A stretch of 43,367 bases of DNA from a virus, in the IMG/VR virus record IMGVR_UViG_3300009093_001230, positions 1-43,367 of that record. The stretch is one strand, 5' to 3'. Of the stretch, positions 32,015 to 39,905 are shown piece by piece. The position numbers and the translations under genes were made by a program. Every line of letters starts with the position of its first letter. The stretch's first letter is position 1. Below the pieces are notes generated by a model that searched no databases, had not been told where the DNA came from, and saw only the letters and a program-made list of their open reading frames with translations.

Positions 32015-33979
32015 CTAGACCGTTACGGGTTCCTCCGGTTTCGGAATGCTTCCCGCAAATCCACACTCACACGTGGAGACAATCTCAGTTGTCGTTTGCG
32101 GCTTGTCCTTCCATGCCTCGCTAGCTGTTTCCTTGCGGGCTGTTGAGCAGAACGGACAAACGAGGGTATTACCATCGAGATCCAGTGCCCATTCGGTTTC
32201 GTCTGTCGGATCTGCCTTGGGAGGTCGTGGGGGAACCTTCGTTTTCGCACCGGCGGCGGAAAGCTCAAGCTGCTTCACGCCGCTATTTTTCTTCTTACCT
32301 TTCTCGCTCATCGCGAGCTTCACGCCTTTCTCGATCTGCTTCAGATCCACGCCCACAATGCTGGCAAAATAGATGATCTGGTCGTCGGCGGAATTCCATC
32401 CCTCCGTGCAGATCAGCACGTCCACGAGAAGCGCCATGATTCCTTCCCAGGTATTCTGCTCGCCGGCCAGCTTATCGATTGCATTACGCGGAAGCTTCTG
32501 CCCGTAGGTTGTGGATTGGACTTCCAGCGCGCGTCGCTTACAGATCTCTCTCGCCTGGTCGTGACTGACTCGCCCTGCGAAACCGACGCAGATCCCGCGC
32601 ATCCACGTCGAGACTGCTTTCGTGTCGTCAATCTGGATATTTTCAAAGCCATCTACGATCGCATTGACCTGTGCCCGCCGGACCGCGAGGGCCAATCGTG
32701 TCGCGTCCATCTCTTTCTTCCGTGCCGCTTTCTCTGAATCACTCCCGTCGCGTTGTTTGATGTCTCCATTCTTCTTGGCGAAGGCGACGGCCTGCGCGCG
32801 CTTCACCAGCAGGAAGTGCTTGCCGCTCCCATCATTGGCCTGGGCCAGATCGGGGATCAGCTCGCCGCTATCCAGCTGCGGCTTGAGAATCTGTTTCCAA
32901 GTCTTATTCCCAGACACTTCCCATGGTGACGATTCCAAGTCGGCATACTCGCCACCGACGCTACTCCACGTCTCATGCAGGCCAGCCTTCGCGGCTTCGC
33001 TTTTCGAAAGCACTTTTCCGCCGCGCTTCTCGTGCTCGGCGGCGCGTCGCTTGAAAGAAGCTTTGCATTTCTCGCGATAACAAACGGTGTCCGTACAAAC
33101 GTCGCCTCGCCCCTTTGCCAGATCCGGAAACATCTCCGCCATGTTACCCGTGCGATACGGGCAGCTTTCGCACGATCCGCGCTCTGTCAGCGTGGCGTCC
33201 TTTCGATCAAATGGCGCTCCCTTTAGCTCGGTCATGTATCGCTCATTGATCAACTCGGCCGCATCAGCGTCCGTCCATTGATCGGAGATCGCCAACTTGA
33301 GTGCATCCATCTGATGATCCCGATTCGGGATCCGTGCGATGCGGACGGCAACGCTGGGATCGAGGCGCGACTCCGGATCCTTCGAGCGCAATGCTTCGAG
33401 TCCGAGTTTCGGCAACTCGACCAACTTCAGAAGGGCATATACCTTCGTCTTGCTCGCTTTGATCTGATGTCCGATCGACTGCTCCGGATTGGCCGGATCC
33501 CAAGCCTTCATGCCGTGCTCGTCGATTAGCTTCCGGTAGGCAAATGCCGCATCGAGGTCGGACAGATCACGGCGCTGCAGGTTATCGATCAGCCCCAGCT
33601 TGATGGCTTGCTGCTCGGTGCAGTCGTAGATCTTGACCGGCGCCGTCATCCGCGTGGTGAGCAGCGACGCCCGCCAGCGTTGCTCGCCGGCGATCAGTCC
33701 GTGATTCGCGCCATTGATCGGCTCCGGGAGTTTGTAAACCCAGAGGCGATTCTGGATGCCGATTTCCTGAATGCTCGGCGCCAGTTCGTTTTTGATGTAG
33801 TCCGGATCGAAGTCCGATCGTGCGTTATAGACCGGTACGATATCTGCGAGCGGCAAATCTGTTTCGATGAATGGGATCTCGACACTGGCGATTTTGGATA
33901 AGTCGAACGTGCCGGCGTCGGCACTCGGAGTTTCAGCGGTAGACTTGGCGCTTTTCTTGGCTTTGACTATCTTAGGCAT
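32015..33979 (-). CDS. ParB-like DNA-binding protein with zinc motifs (654 aa)
   Basis: ParB N-terminal domain at about 40-130, with GEQRWRA (98-104, the nucleotide-contact motif) and IDNLQRRDLS (131-140). Then an HTH region at about 140-215 (SIGHQIKASKTKVYALLKL). A cysteine cluster near 270-305 (CESCPYRTG, VCTDTVCYREKC) follows, typical of plasmid/phage ParB-related regulators. The last 50 residues contain a second zinc ribbon (LVCPFCSTARKE, STCECGFAG). Role may be partition-like or transcriptional. No ParA partner is present, which argues against a plain partition system. Start: ATG at 33979, 5 bp after the upstream TAA (TAACTACCATG). Confidence 0.8.
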   Translation of the reverse strand: MPKIVKAKKSAKSTAETPSADAGTFDLSKIASVEIPFIETDLPLADIVPVYNARSDFDPDYIKNELAPSIQEIGIQNRLWVYKLPEPINGANHGLIAGEQRWRASLLTTRMTAPVKIYDCTEQQAIKLGLIDNLQRRDLSDLDAAFAYRKLIDEHGMKAWDPANPEQSIGHQIKASKTKVYALLKLVELPKLGLEALRSKDPESRLDPSVAVRIARIPNRDHQMDALKLAISDQWTDADAAELINERYMTELKGAPFDRKDATLTERGSCESCPYRTGNMAEMFPDLAKGRGDVCTDTVCYREKCKASFKRRAAEHEKRGGKVLSKSEAAKAGLHETWSSVGGEYADLESSPWEVSGNKTWKQILKPQLDSGELIPDLAQANDGSGKHFLLVKRAQAVAFAKKNGDIKQRDGSDSEKAARKKEMDATRLALAVRRAQVNAIVDGFENIQIDDTKAVSTWMRGICVGFAGRVSHDQAREICKRRALEVQSTTYGQKLPRNAIDKLAGEQNTWEGIMALLVDVLICTEGWNSADDQIIYFASIVGVDLKQIEKGVKLAMSEKGKKKNSGVKQLELSAAGAKTKVPPRPPKADPTDETEWALDLDGNTLVCPFCSTARKETASEAWKDKPQTTTEIVSTCECGFAGSIPKPEEPVTV

Positions 33980-33984
33980 GGTAG

Positions 33985-34200
33985 TTAACGGGTTTGGGTT
34001 GGCAGGAGAAGAAGATGGGGAGTGCCAGCCTCAGCACGCGCAGTGGCGAGTTGCTGGCGCAGACGGATGGTTTCCGCGAAGACGCGCGGGATGAGGTAGA
34101 GCACCCGGGCGATATCCTCACGATGCGGCATGAGCCCCGATTCCCATTGCCGGGAGCACCGCTCGTGTAACTCGTGCAGCTCTAACTCGTCGGGGTTCAT
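33985..34200 (-). CDS. Small helical protein, function unknown (71 aa)
   Basis: MNPDELELHELHERCSRQWE, then ARVLYLIPRVFAETIRLRQQ and a short tail. Entirely helical, slightly amphipathic. Start makes ATGA with the upstream zinc-binding gene. No recognised function. Confidence 0.6.
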   Translation of the reverse strand: MNPDELELHELHERCSRQWESGLMPHREDIARVLYLIPRVFAETIRLRQQLATARAEAGTPHLLLLPTQTR

Positions 34201-34499
34201 AGCGGTTCCTCGGTTCGGGTGCCGTCCGGGTTGAACTGCGGGAGTTTCCAGCGCCGGTCGTCCACTCTCCCCCTCACTCCATCGCCCGGAATATAGCCTT
34301 CGTCCGCCAGCCAATCTTGCACCGCTGGATGCCGCATTGCGGCTTCGCACTCGCCGTGGGTGTGCCCGTTGTAGGGATCTCCATCAAACACGCCAAAGTG
34401 TGCGAACGCTGCTGAGCCCGCGGGAATCACTTCGCAGCACCATGTGCATCGATGCTCACGACGTGTCTTCTTGATTGGCCGGCTATGATGGAAGTCCAT
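34197..34499 (-). CDS. Small phage zinc-binding protein (100 aa)
   Basis: CTWC (near 18-21) followed by FDGDPYNGHTHGECEAAM, giving a C-x-x-C...H-x-x-C set of zinc ligands. Similar small phage proteins (R-C-x-W-C-x-E...H-x-E-C-E-x-A) are common early genes and their role is unknown. TAATG sharing with the helicase stop upstream and ATGA downstream support translation. Confidence 0.65.
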   Translation of the reverse strand: MDFHHSRPIKKTRREHRCTWCCEVIPAGSAAFAHFGVFDGDPYNGHTHGECEAAMRHPAVQDWLADEGYIPGDGVRGRVDDRRWKLPQFNPDGTRTEEPL

Positions 34500-36115
34500 T
34501 ATTGCTCCTCCGCGTTTTCTTCGATTTCCTCCGGAGCCTGCCGGTGCTGCGCATTGTTGCTATATCTCGTACGCTCCGGATCCCATGTAGAGAACTGCGT
34601 GTAGTCAGCGACGAATCGCAGATCGATCGGCCCCACCGGTCCCTCGCGTTGTTTGTCGATGATCAGTTTCGCGTACCGCTCCAGGTCCTCGGTGCCGAAG
34701 CGGATCTCTTCGGCCTTTTCTTTGGGCATCCCGCGCCACATCGCTTCGCGCACGAACCGTTCCCGTAACTCCTCGGCAAGCGCTTGTTGCTTATCGACGT
34801 TGTGTTTCACGTAGTAATGCGGCCGATGCAATAGTCCGACGACGTGGGCCTCCTGCTCGATGTCGCCACATTCCCTGAAATCGCTCATGTCCGGCTCGGC
34901 ATCCGGTCGCCGGTCCTTCGGGCGCTTGAGCTGCGCGAGGATGATGATCGGGATCTGCAGCTCTTTGGCGATGATACTGATGCCCTGGGCGATTTCCTGC
35001 AGTTCGAGATACCGCGCGTCTTCGCTCCGCTTGCTCGATCCTTTGATCCGTTGCAGGTAGTCGATCACGATGATCACATCCGGCTTTCCGTCCTTCCGTT
35101 CGCCGCCGTTGATTCGCCGCTGCTGTTTCACGAAGCGGCGGATCCGGGCACGGAGGTGGGCGATGGTCAATGCCGCGGTCTCGTCGATGAATAGCTTCGA
35201 CTTGGCGATCCGGGTCATCGCCGCGGTGAGATGATTGATATCTCCCTGGGAGAAGAATCCATCCCGCGCTCTCTGCAGATTGATCTGCGCAAGCCGGAGG
35301 ATGGCGCGCTTGATCAATTGGACGCCGGTCATCTCGATCGAGAAGATGAGGGTGGGCGTCGCCGTCGCGCCCGACATTGCCGCGCAGGATGTCTCGAGCG
35401 CGAACTCCATGCCCAGGGATGTCTTACCCATGGCCGGCCGCGCGCCGATATAGTAGGTGTATCCCTTCTGCCAACCACCGATCATGCGGTCGAGATCGAC
35501 GAAACCGGTCGGGATGCCGATGGTGCGGCCGCGGTTATTGTAGGCGTACTCGATCTCCTGCAGCGCTTGGAAGGCGAAGTCTTTGGCCGGTTTGACGGTG
35601 TTCTCCTGGATGCCGCCGGCGGCGATCTCGGAAAAGGCGGTCGCAGCATCTTCTGTGATGTCGCGCCACTGGTCCTGCTCCTCGTAACAGCGCTGGGTCA
35701 ACGCGTGGCACTGAGTGATGACTTCCCGGAGTGTCGCTTTTTGCCGCACGATGTCGGCGTAATGCCGCCAGTTGGCAGCGGTGGGATAACCAAAGAGGTT
35801 CACGAGCGCGCCGGCGCCGCCGATTTTTTCGAGTAGCCCCACATCGCGCATGCGGTTGACCATCACGACGGTGTCGATTTTTTGCTTTGCTTCGTGCAGC
35901 GCGACGGTTTGTTCCCAAATGAGTGCGTGCGCCTGCACATGAAAGTGCGCCGGCGTGATGATCTCGGCGGCATCGTCGAGGATATCCGGCGCAATGAGGG
36001 CAGAGGAGACGAGTGCGCTCTCAGCTTCCGGACTGGATGGCAGGAGACGGTGACCGCCTTGCGCCGATGAGGCTGCGGCGTAGTCGTCGGGTGATTCGGG
36101 GCGGGGCGATTTCAT
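34499..36115 (-). CDS. DnaB-family replicative helicase (538 aa)
   Basis: Unwinds the phage DNA at replication. N-terminal DnaB-N helical domain (about 25-135), linker, then the RecA-like core: Walker A GARPAMGKTS (224-233), IFSIEMTGVQL (257-267), Walker B VIIVIDYLQRI (347-357), LAQLKRPKDRRP (393-404) and SDFRECGDIEQEAHVVGLLHR (411-431), the usual DnaB signature. The C-terminal end is a short acidic tail. Coupled by ATGA to the initiator-like gene, as expected for a loader/helicase pair. Confidence 0.9.
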   Translation of the reverse strand: MKSPRPESPDDYAAASSAQGGHRLLPSSPEAESALVSSALIAPDILDDAAEIITPAHFHVQAHALIWEQTVALHEAKQKIDTVVMVNRMRDVGLLEKIGGAGALVNLFGYPTAANWRHYADIVRQKATLREVITQCHALTQRCYEEQDQWRDITEDAATAFSEIAAGGIQENTVKPAKDFAFQALQEIEYAYNNRGRTIGIPTGFVDLDRMIGGWQKGYTYYIGARPAMGKTSLGMEFALETSCAAMSGATATPTLIFSIEMTGVQLIKRAILRLAQINLQRARDGFFSQGDINHLTAAMTRIAKSKLFIDETAALTIAHLRARIRRFVKQQRRINGGERKDGKPDVIIVIDYLQRIKGSSKRSEDARYLELQEIAQGISIIAKELQIPIIILAQLKRPKDRRPDAEPDMSDFRECGDIEQEAHVVGLLHRPHYYVKHNVDKQQALAEELRERFVREAMWRGMPKEKAEEIRFGTEDLERYAKLIIDKQREGPVGPIDLRFVADYTQFSTWDPERTRYSNNAQHRQAPEEIEENAEEQ

Positions 36116-37053
36116 GCGGAAAGGGCGAATTCGGACCGGACGGAGTCAGGGAGGGCAAACCAGTTGGCCGGCCTGGTTAAGTCGGGGTAGCGCGAGGCAA
36201 ACCATTCCCAGCAGCCGGCGGGTTCGGTGAGGGGTGCGGCATTTTTTTGCGCGGGGTTTTTTTCGATCCGACCGATGCGCTGGAAGTAAGCGGTGGCTGT
36301 TTCAAGCGCGGCGAAGAGATTGATCGCCAGGCGATCCGCGTTCCGGTACCGAGACCGCAGATCCACGTCCTCCCCGTCATGTGGCAGGGCGTAGAAGTCG
36401 CGCAGTATTTTTTCGTCCTCAGCGGAAAGCGGTAGGTCGTTAGCGAAGCCGGCGAGTGCGCGTTCGGCCTCGTTTCCGAGCCGGGTTCTTTTTTGCCCCA
36501 AAATCTGGGTGCAGAGGGTGGCAGTTTTGGCAAGAGCATCCTCGCACGCACGCGCACCCTCGCGCGCTTGCGCGTGGAGTGGGGGAGGTTCTCTTCTATT
36601 CTCCTCTCCTCTCCTCTCCTCTGCGCCAGCAGAAGAGCCAGCTTGTCGCAATAAGCTGGCCTCCTGCTGTCCAGCTAGCTGGTTGCTAGCTTCGTGCGTG
36701 CTGGTAGCAAGTTGGCCGGTAGCTGTTCGCGCGGCTGCTGCGGCGCGTTTTTTCCCGCCTTCGATCTTTGCGAGCCAGGACGCGTTGATGTCGCGCCATC
36801 CATGCGCAAGATAACCGTCGGATGACTCGTCGATCCATCCGCACGTGACCAGGGCAGTCAGAAGTACCTTTGCTTTGCCGTCCCATCTGCAGATTGCCGC
36901 GACATCCTCCGGATCTCGGCCCAGGAAGTCGTTTCGCCGCACCTGACAGTGCGCCCAGATCCGGAGCAGCATGAGCGGCGCGGCCGGCATCTTCAATGCC
37001 CGCACGAGCTTCACGGTCTTCGGATGGTCAGGAAAGTCCGGATCCACGATCAT
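36112..37053 (-). CDS. Phage replication initiator-like protein (313 aa)
   Basis: The N-terminal winged-helix-like region (MIVDPDFPDHPKTVKLVRAL, CRWDGKAKVLLTALVTCGWI) is followed by a low-complexity Gln/Ser/Ala-rich linker at about 110-170 and a helical C-terminal domain (WFASRYPDLTRPANWFALP). The architecture is like lambda O or DnaD-type loaders: DNA-binding N terminus, linker, helicase-contacting C terminus. Position immediately upstream of the DnaB gene supports this. The linker DNA contains repeats (see separate entry) that could act as an origin. Not a confirmed family. Confidence 0.7.
   Translation of the reverse strand: MIVDPDFPDHPKTVKLVRALKMPAAPLMLLRIWAHCQVRRNDFLGRDPEDVAAICRWDGKAKVLLTALVTCGWIDESSDGYLAHGWRDINASWLAKIEGGKKRAAAAARTATGQLATSTHEASNQLAGQQEASLLRQAGSSAGAEERRGEENRREPPPLHAQAREGARACEDALAKTATLCTQILGQKRTRLGNEAERALAGFANDLPLSAEDEKILRDFYALPHDGEDVDLRSRYRNADRLAINLFAALETATAYFQRIGRIEKNPAQKNAAPLTEPAGCWEWFASRYPDLTRPANWFALPDSVRSEFALSA
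36587..36725 (-). repeat. Short repeats inside the initiator gene, possible origin
   Basis: Within the linker-coding part of the initiator gene there are four tandem CTCCT units (36601-36620) and four copies of G(C/G)TAGC at 36674, 36685, 36703 and 36718. Their spacing (11, 18 and 15 bp) is only roughly helical. In lambda-like phages the origin iterons lie at this place in the O gene. No AT-rich unwinding region is obvious here, so the origin call is tentative. Confidence 0.35.
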
Positions 37054-37055
37054 GG

Positions 37056-37532
37056 TCAGATTTTTCCGGGTCTACGTGGCAGCCTTCCGTGATAGTAGAA
37101 GACTTGCGGTATCCTCGATTGCTCACACTTTTCCAGGACCATTCCCGGGCGGAAGTTATCCGACGGCTTAGTCATCACCCGCACCTCGGCGCCGTCTTTT
37201 TTTGCGATCAGAACGCGCGGATTGCTGATCCGTAGAATCGTCAGTGAGACGTAACGATCTGGCTGTCTAGCGGCCTCTGCTGCGCGCTGTATAGCCTCGC
37301 CAGTGCCGGTCTCTGCACTTCCCGCTGTCACCATGCGCGCGAGTTTTTTTTGCCCCTCTACGGTGATCATTACCTGCGTGCCGTTGCCTCCCGTCCAATC
37401 AACGCCGTGCGTCAATTGAGCGCGCAATTTTTTGAGGTCGTCGCGCGAGACGCCAAGCGTGCGAGCAAGGTCGATCTCACTGATAGGTGCAGGATCTGGC
37501 GGATCGGTGGTTGGGTTGGGTGTAGTCGCCAT
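37056..37532 (-). CDS. HTH protein, early region (158 aa)
   Basis: MATTPNPTTDPPDPAPISEI then a helix-turn-helix (DLARTLGVSRDDLKKLRAQL, near 20-40) and VDWTGGNGTQVMITVEGQKK. The C-terminal part is beta-rich and basic (YVSLTILRISNPRVLIAKKD). Probably a DNA-binding early protein. ATG 37532 chosen over a longer reading that would overlap the next gene's C-terminal low-complexity end. Confidence 0.6.
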   Translation of the reverse strand: MATTPNPTTDPPDPAPISEIDLARTLGVSRDDLKKLRAQLTHGVDWTGGNGTQVMITVEGQKKLARMVTAGSAETGTGEAIQRAAEAARQPDRYVSLTILRISNPRVLIAKKDGAEVRVMTKPSDNFRPGMVLEKCEQSRIPQVFYYHGRLPRRPGKI

Positions 37533-37554
37533 TTGTCGAAAATTTTGGAACCAC

Positions 37555-38313
37555 TCAAACAGTCGGTGAAATCTGGCCCCCCCCAGGTTCCGAGACCCCC
37601 GCCCCCCCCACGTCCGAGCCGGCGACCGGACGCGCATCGCGATCGCCTTTGGTAGCCTCAACAGTAGCCTGTGCCGCAACGCGAGGGAGAACGTCCGATT
37701 GCATATCGGATGATGCTGCCGGTAACACGTGGACACGCGCCGGACCATCCAGGGCGGCGCCATTTGCGCCCGTTCCTCCCACGCCCAAACCGGTATCTGA
37801 GCCCTTCACGCGCTTCATCCTATCCATCCATTCTTCCCACGTGCGCGGCGCATCGCTAGGCGTCTGGGTAGTCTCAATCCGCTGAGTCACTCCACCGCTG
37901 AGCAGCTCTATCTTCTCCGTGATGATGCCCAGGGCGATAGGCTTCGCCTCGGGCTTCAGGTTGCCGTCTACCACATCCTCAATGATCGACTCAGCCAGCA
38001 TCGACTGAGCGATCCGCAGGTTCGCCAGGACTTTCTCTTTTCCTGTGTCTATAGCGATGCGTTCACGTTCTGCCACCGCCGCGATCGTTAAATGGTGCAC
38101 CCGACAAGCCCGCTTGATCGCACGGATGCTCTGCCCTTGCTGCAACAAGTGCACAATCGTCCTGTAAGTGTCCGGACGCGAACGCCACAGCCTCTCCGCT
38201 GTATAATGACCATCCTGGTCGAGCTTCTGCTCTACCTCATCCGGTAGCGAAAAAAGAACCGGCTGCTGAGCCAACGCTGCGTCTTGCTCGATAATCAGAC
38301 TCTGCAGGCTCAT
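37555..38313 (-). CDS. HTH DNA-binding protein with Gly/Ala-rich tail (252 aa)
   Basis: An HTH-like segment near 50-80 (RTIVHLLQQGQSIRAIKRAC, RVHHLTIAAVAERERIAI) is followed by helices with AQSMLAESIIEDVVDG and IALGIITEKIELLSG. The last 80 residues are Gly/Ala/Val-rich and poorly ordered. Similar phage early regulatory proteins share the HTH plus a second helical domain with I-A-x-G-I-x-x-x-K-x-x-x-L-S-G. Function not assigned. ATGA with the upstream gene. Confidence 0.65.
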   Translation of the reverse strand: MSLQSLIIEQDAALAQQPVLFSLPDEVEQKLDQDGHYTAERLWRSRPDTYRTIVHLLQQGQSIRAIKRACRVHHLTIAAVAERERIAIDTGKEKVLANLRIAQSMLAESIIEDVVDGNLKPEAKPIALGIITEKIELLSGGVTQRIETTQTPSDAPRTWEEWMDRMKRVKGSDTGLGVGGTGANGAALDGPARVHVLPAASSDMQSDVLPRVAAQATVEATKGDRDARPVAGSDVGGAGVSEPGGGQISPTV

Positions 38314-38684
38314 TCTTTCTCCTCTCTGAGTGCCGATGTCGGCACAAAAAAAGAACGCGGCGCGGGCTGCGGATCATCTGCCGATTGCAGAGCGTTGCGC
38401 TCGATATACGCAGTAACTCCCTTAACCGGTATCCTGAGCCGATTGTGAGCTGGCTTGAACGCTATACCCCAGGGACCATTAAATGCGCCGCTATGGGCCA
38501 GATGCAGCACCGTCTGCTTCGCCAATCCAAGCTTGGTAGCTACCTCTGCCGAATCGAGGTAATCATCCACCTCCGGCTTACGCAGTATGCCGCGCAACAG
38601 GATCAATTCATCCGGTCGCAATGGTTCAGCATCACGCCTCACCTTCATTCGCTGCTTAGGCTGAGAAAAAACTTCGCGCGCCAT
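38310..38684 (-). CDS. MerR/excisionase-type HTH protein (124 aa)
   Basis: ELILLRGILRKPEVDDYLDS, then SAEVATKLGLAKQTVLHLAH and RLRIPVKGVTAYIERN form the winged HTH of the excisionase/MerR (HTH_17) class: a Y-L-x-x-x-E-V-A-x-x-L-G-x-x-x-x-T-V motif and R-I-P-x-x-x-V-x-A-Y-I. It is a candidate excisionase or early regulator, but lies 3.3 kb from the integrase. TAATG and ATGA overlaps with its neighbours. Confidence 0.7.
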   Translation of the reverse strand: MAREVFSQPKQRMKVRRDAEPLRPDELILLRGILRKPEVDDYLDSAEVATKLGLAKQTVLHLAHSGAFNGPWGIAFKPAHNRLRIPVKGVTAYIERNALQSADDPQPAPRSFFVPTSALREEKE

Positions 38685-38989
38685 TAATCTACTCCACAGT
38701 TAGGTTTACCTACATGCCAATCATGGCGCGGGGCCTCGCTCTTACTCGCACGACCTCCACATACCGATGCGACCATAAAAAAATGCCGCCGCGCTGGCTC
38801 GTGGACGCTGCAATAGGTATTCAGCCAATCCACCAATGCCGTTGCCTCGAGCAAAGATAGTGAGACAGCATCCCGCCTCTGCGAGGACCAGAAGCCACGG
38901 CATGCATACTCCGAAAAAAAACGCGGCGCGCCGACAGCCGGAGCCTCAGCAACAAAGTGCACCACGAGAGCGGAAACCCCTGATGCCAT
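38684..38989 (-). CDS. Small early protein, function unknown (101 aa)
   Basis: MASGVSALVVHFVAEAPAVG, FFSEYACRGFWSSQRRDAVS, LSLLEATALVDWLNTYC, then a Cys/His-containing end (DWHVGKPNCGVD). No recognised motif. Starts sharing one base with the upstream TAA (TAATG). Confidence 0.55.
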   Translation of the reverse strand: MASGVSALVVHFVAEAPAVGAPRFFSEYACRGFWSSQRRDAVSLSLLEATALVDWLNTYCSVHEPARRHFFMVASVCGGRASKSEAPRHDWHVGKPNCGVD

Positions 38990-39273
38990 TAGCGTTCCTC
39001 CTTTTGTTTGCGTCCGAAATAATGGCCACATGCCTCGCAATAGTGGGAGCCGCGCTCAGGATACAACCAAGGCACGGACACCTTATCATCGCTTCCACAA
39101 AGCGGGCAGGTTCGCGCAAGATCCTCTACCGAAACACCCAGTTCATTTGCATGACACAAAGGACAGATACCGTGAGAAACCGGCTCACGCCCGAACTGCA
39201 GGATGATCCCGCACCAAGCACATTCGCGCTGGTGTGGAGTGGTCGAGTGCTCGCTGAAAACGATTTCGCTCAT
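38989..39273 (-). CDS. Small zinc-ribbon protein (94 aa)
   Basis: Four cysteine pairs in order: CAWC (near 18-21), CPLC (37-40), CPLC (56-59) and CEAC (79-82). These form two probable zinc ribbons, the second ending in HYFGRKQKEER. The first ribbon has the small-phage-protein pattern E-C-A-W-C-G. ATGA upstream, TAATG downstream. Possibly nucleic-acid or protein binding; function unknown. Confidence 0.65.
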   Translation of the reverse strand: MSEIVFSEHSTTPHQRECAWCGIILQFGREPVSHGICPLCHANELGVSVEDLARTCPLCGSDDKVSVPWLYPERGSHYCEACGHYFGRKQKEER

Positions 39274-39602
39274 AACTCGATCCGAGCCTCTAGAGGCATC
39301 GGCACGTCCTTAAAAAGGCGGTCCAATTCCTCACGAAAACGTTCCTTCATCAGATCGCGCCGATCTCCATATGTCGTCGTGCTCGCAGCGTCGACCAGGA
39401 CATCATGGAGAGCCGCAAGCAGCGCTTTAGCCTCCGCAGCTGCCGCAAAGCAGTCGCTCGAATCGCGGCGACTAGATACACCACCGAGGCAACGATCACG
39501 CGAGCAAGCCTCTGCTATGTTGCGGGAGGTGATAACGAGCGATGGGTGCAGATACTGATACTGATCGGGCGCGATCTCGGCGCGGTCGATAGGTTCGCTC
39601 AT
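39270..39602 (-). CDS. Small helical early protein, function unknown (110 aa)
   Basis: MSEPIDRAEIAPDQYQYLHP, then EACSRDRCLGGVSSRRDSSD, an Ala-rich helix (CFAAAAEAKALLAALHDVLV) and an acidic/basic helical end (RDLMKERFREELDRLFKDVP). No recognised motif. Starts 1 bp before the stop of the coiled-coil gene and makes ATGA downstream. Confidence 0.55.
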   Translation of the reverse strand: MSEPIDRAEIAPDQYQYLHPSLVITSRNIAEACSRDRCLGGVSSRRDSSDCFAAAAEAKALLAALHDVLVDAASTTTYGDRRDLMKERFREELDRLFKDVPMPLEARIEL

Positions 39603-39603
39603 G

Positions 39604-39825
39604 TTAGTCCTCCGCGACTTTGAGTTGTTCCTCTTCCACCACGCTGAATAGCTCCGGCTGTTTCGCGTTCGCTACCTCACGACGCAACCGCGACAGCTCC
39701 TTTTCGAGCTCCCGTTCTCGCTTCACCGCTTCCTCGGCCACGGCGATCTCCGGACCGATTCGCAGTCCGCGCAGCACGGTTACCTCGTGCTCCAGCACAA
39801 CGATTCGGGCTTCAGGTTGCGTCAT
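39604..39825 (-). CDS. Small coiled-coil protein, first gene of the leftward operon (73 aa)
   Basis: MTQPEARIVVLEHEVTVLRG then a charged helix with heptad spacing (KRERELEKELSRLRREVANA) and an acidic end. It is the first gene after the early leftward promoter, a place typical of Cro- or antiterminator-like proteins, but it has no recognisable DNA-binding motif. Start chosen at ATG 39825; two earlier in-frame ATGs would fall inside the promoter. Confidence 0.55.
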   Translation of the reverse strand: MTQPEARIVVLEHEVTVLRGLRIGPEIAVAEEAVKRERELEKELSRLRREVANAKQPELFSVVEEEQLKVAED

Positions 39826-39832
39826 GTGATAA

Positions 39833-39861
39833 GTTATTGCGTAACGCATCTTTTGAGGCAA
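39833..39861 (-). promoter_or_regulatory. Candidate early leftward promoter with operator
   Basis: On the minus strand TTGCCT (39856-39861) and AATAAC (39833-39838) are separated by 17 bp, each with four of six consensus bases. The palindrome TGCGT-A-ACGCA (39838-39848) lies between them, in the position where a repressor would block RNA polymerase. The next 80 bp up to the plus-strand repressor gene contain ATTGC-N8-GCAAT (39886-39903), a second likely operator. The host sigma preference is unknown, so boxes are tentative. Confidence 0.45.
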
Positions 39862-39885
39862 CAACTTTCTTGCGCGGAGCGTCAA

Positions 39886-39903
39886 ATTGCCGTACCACGC
39901 AAT
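39886..39903. promoter_or_regulatory. Operator-like inverted repeat ATTGC-N8-GCAAT
   Basis: Perfect five-base half-sites flank eight bases, ending 2 bp before the repressor ATG at 39906. The half-site ATTGC also occurs at 39836-39840 within the upstream promoter palindrome. It is well placed for autoregulation of the repressor. Confidence 0.4.
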
Positions 39904-39905
39904 CC

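Noticed and set aside
36256-36262. A-AAA-AAC heptamer in the correct frame near the 3' end of the initiator gene, a classical -1 slippery sequence
   Set aside because: No convincing downstream structure or extended coding frame was seen, and other A/T runs encoding Lys are common between 36.2 and 39 kb, so it is likely chance.
38310-38684. Calling the HTH_17 protein an excisionase outright
   Set aside because: It is 3.3 kb from the integrase and in the early operon; it may equally be a regulator, so only the class is given.
39837-39905. Longer N terminus for the plus-strand repressor starting at 39837
   Set aside because: It would run through the promoter and operators, and the shorter start begins just before the HTH.
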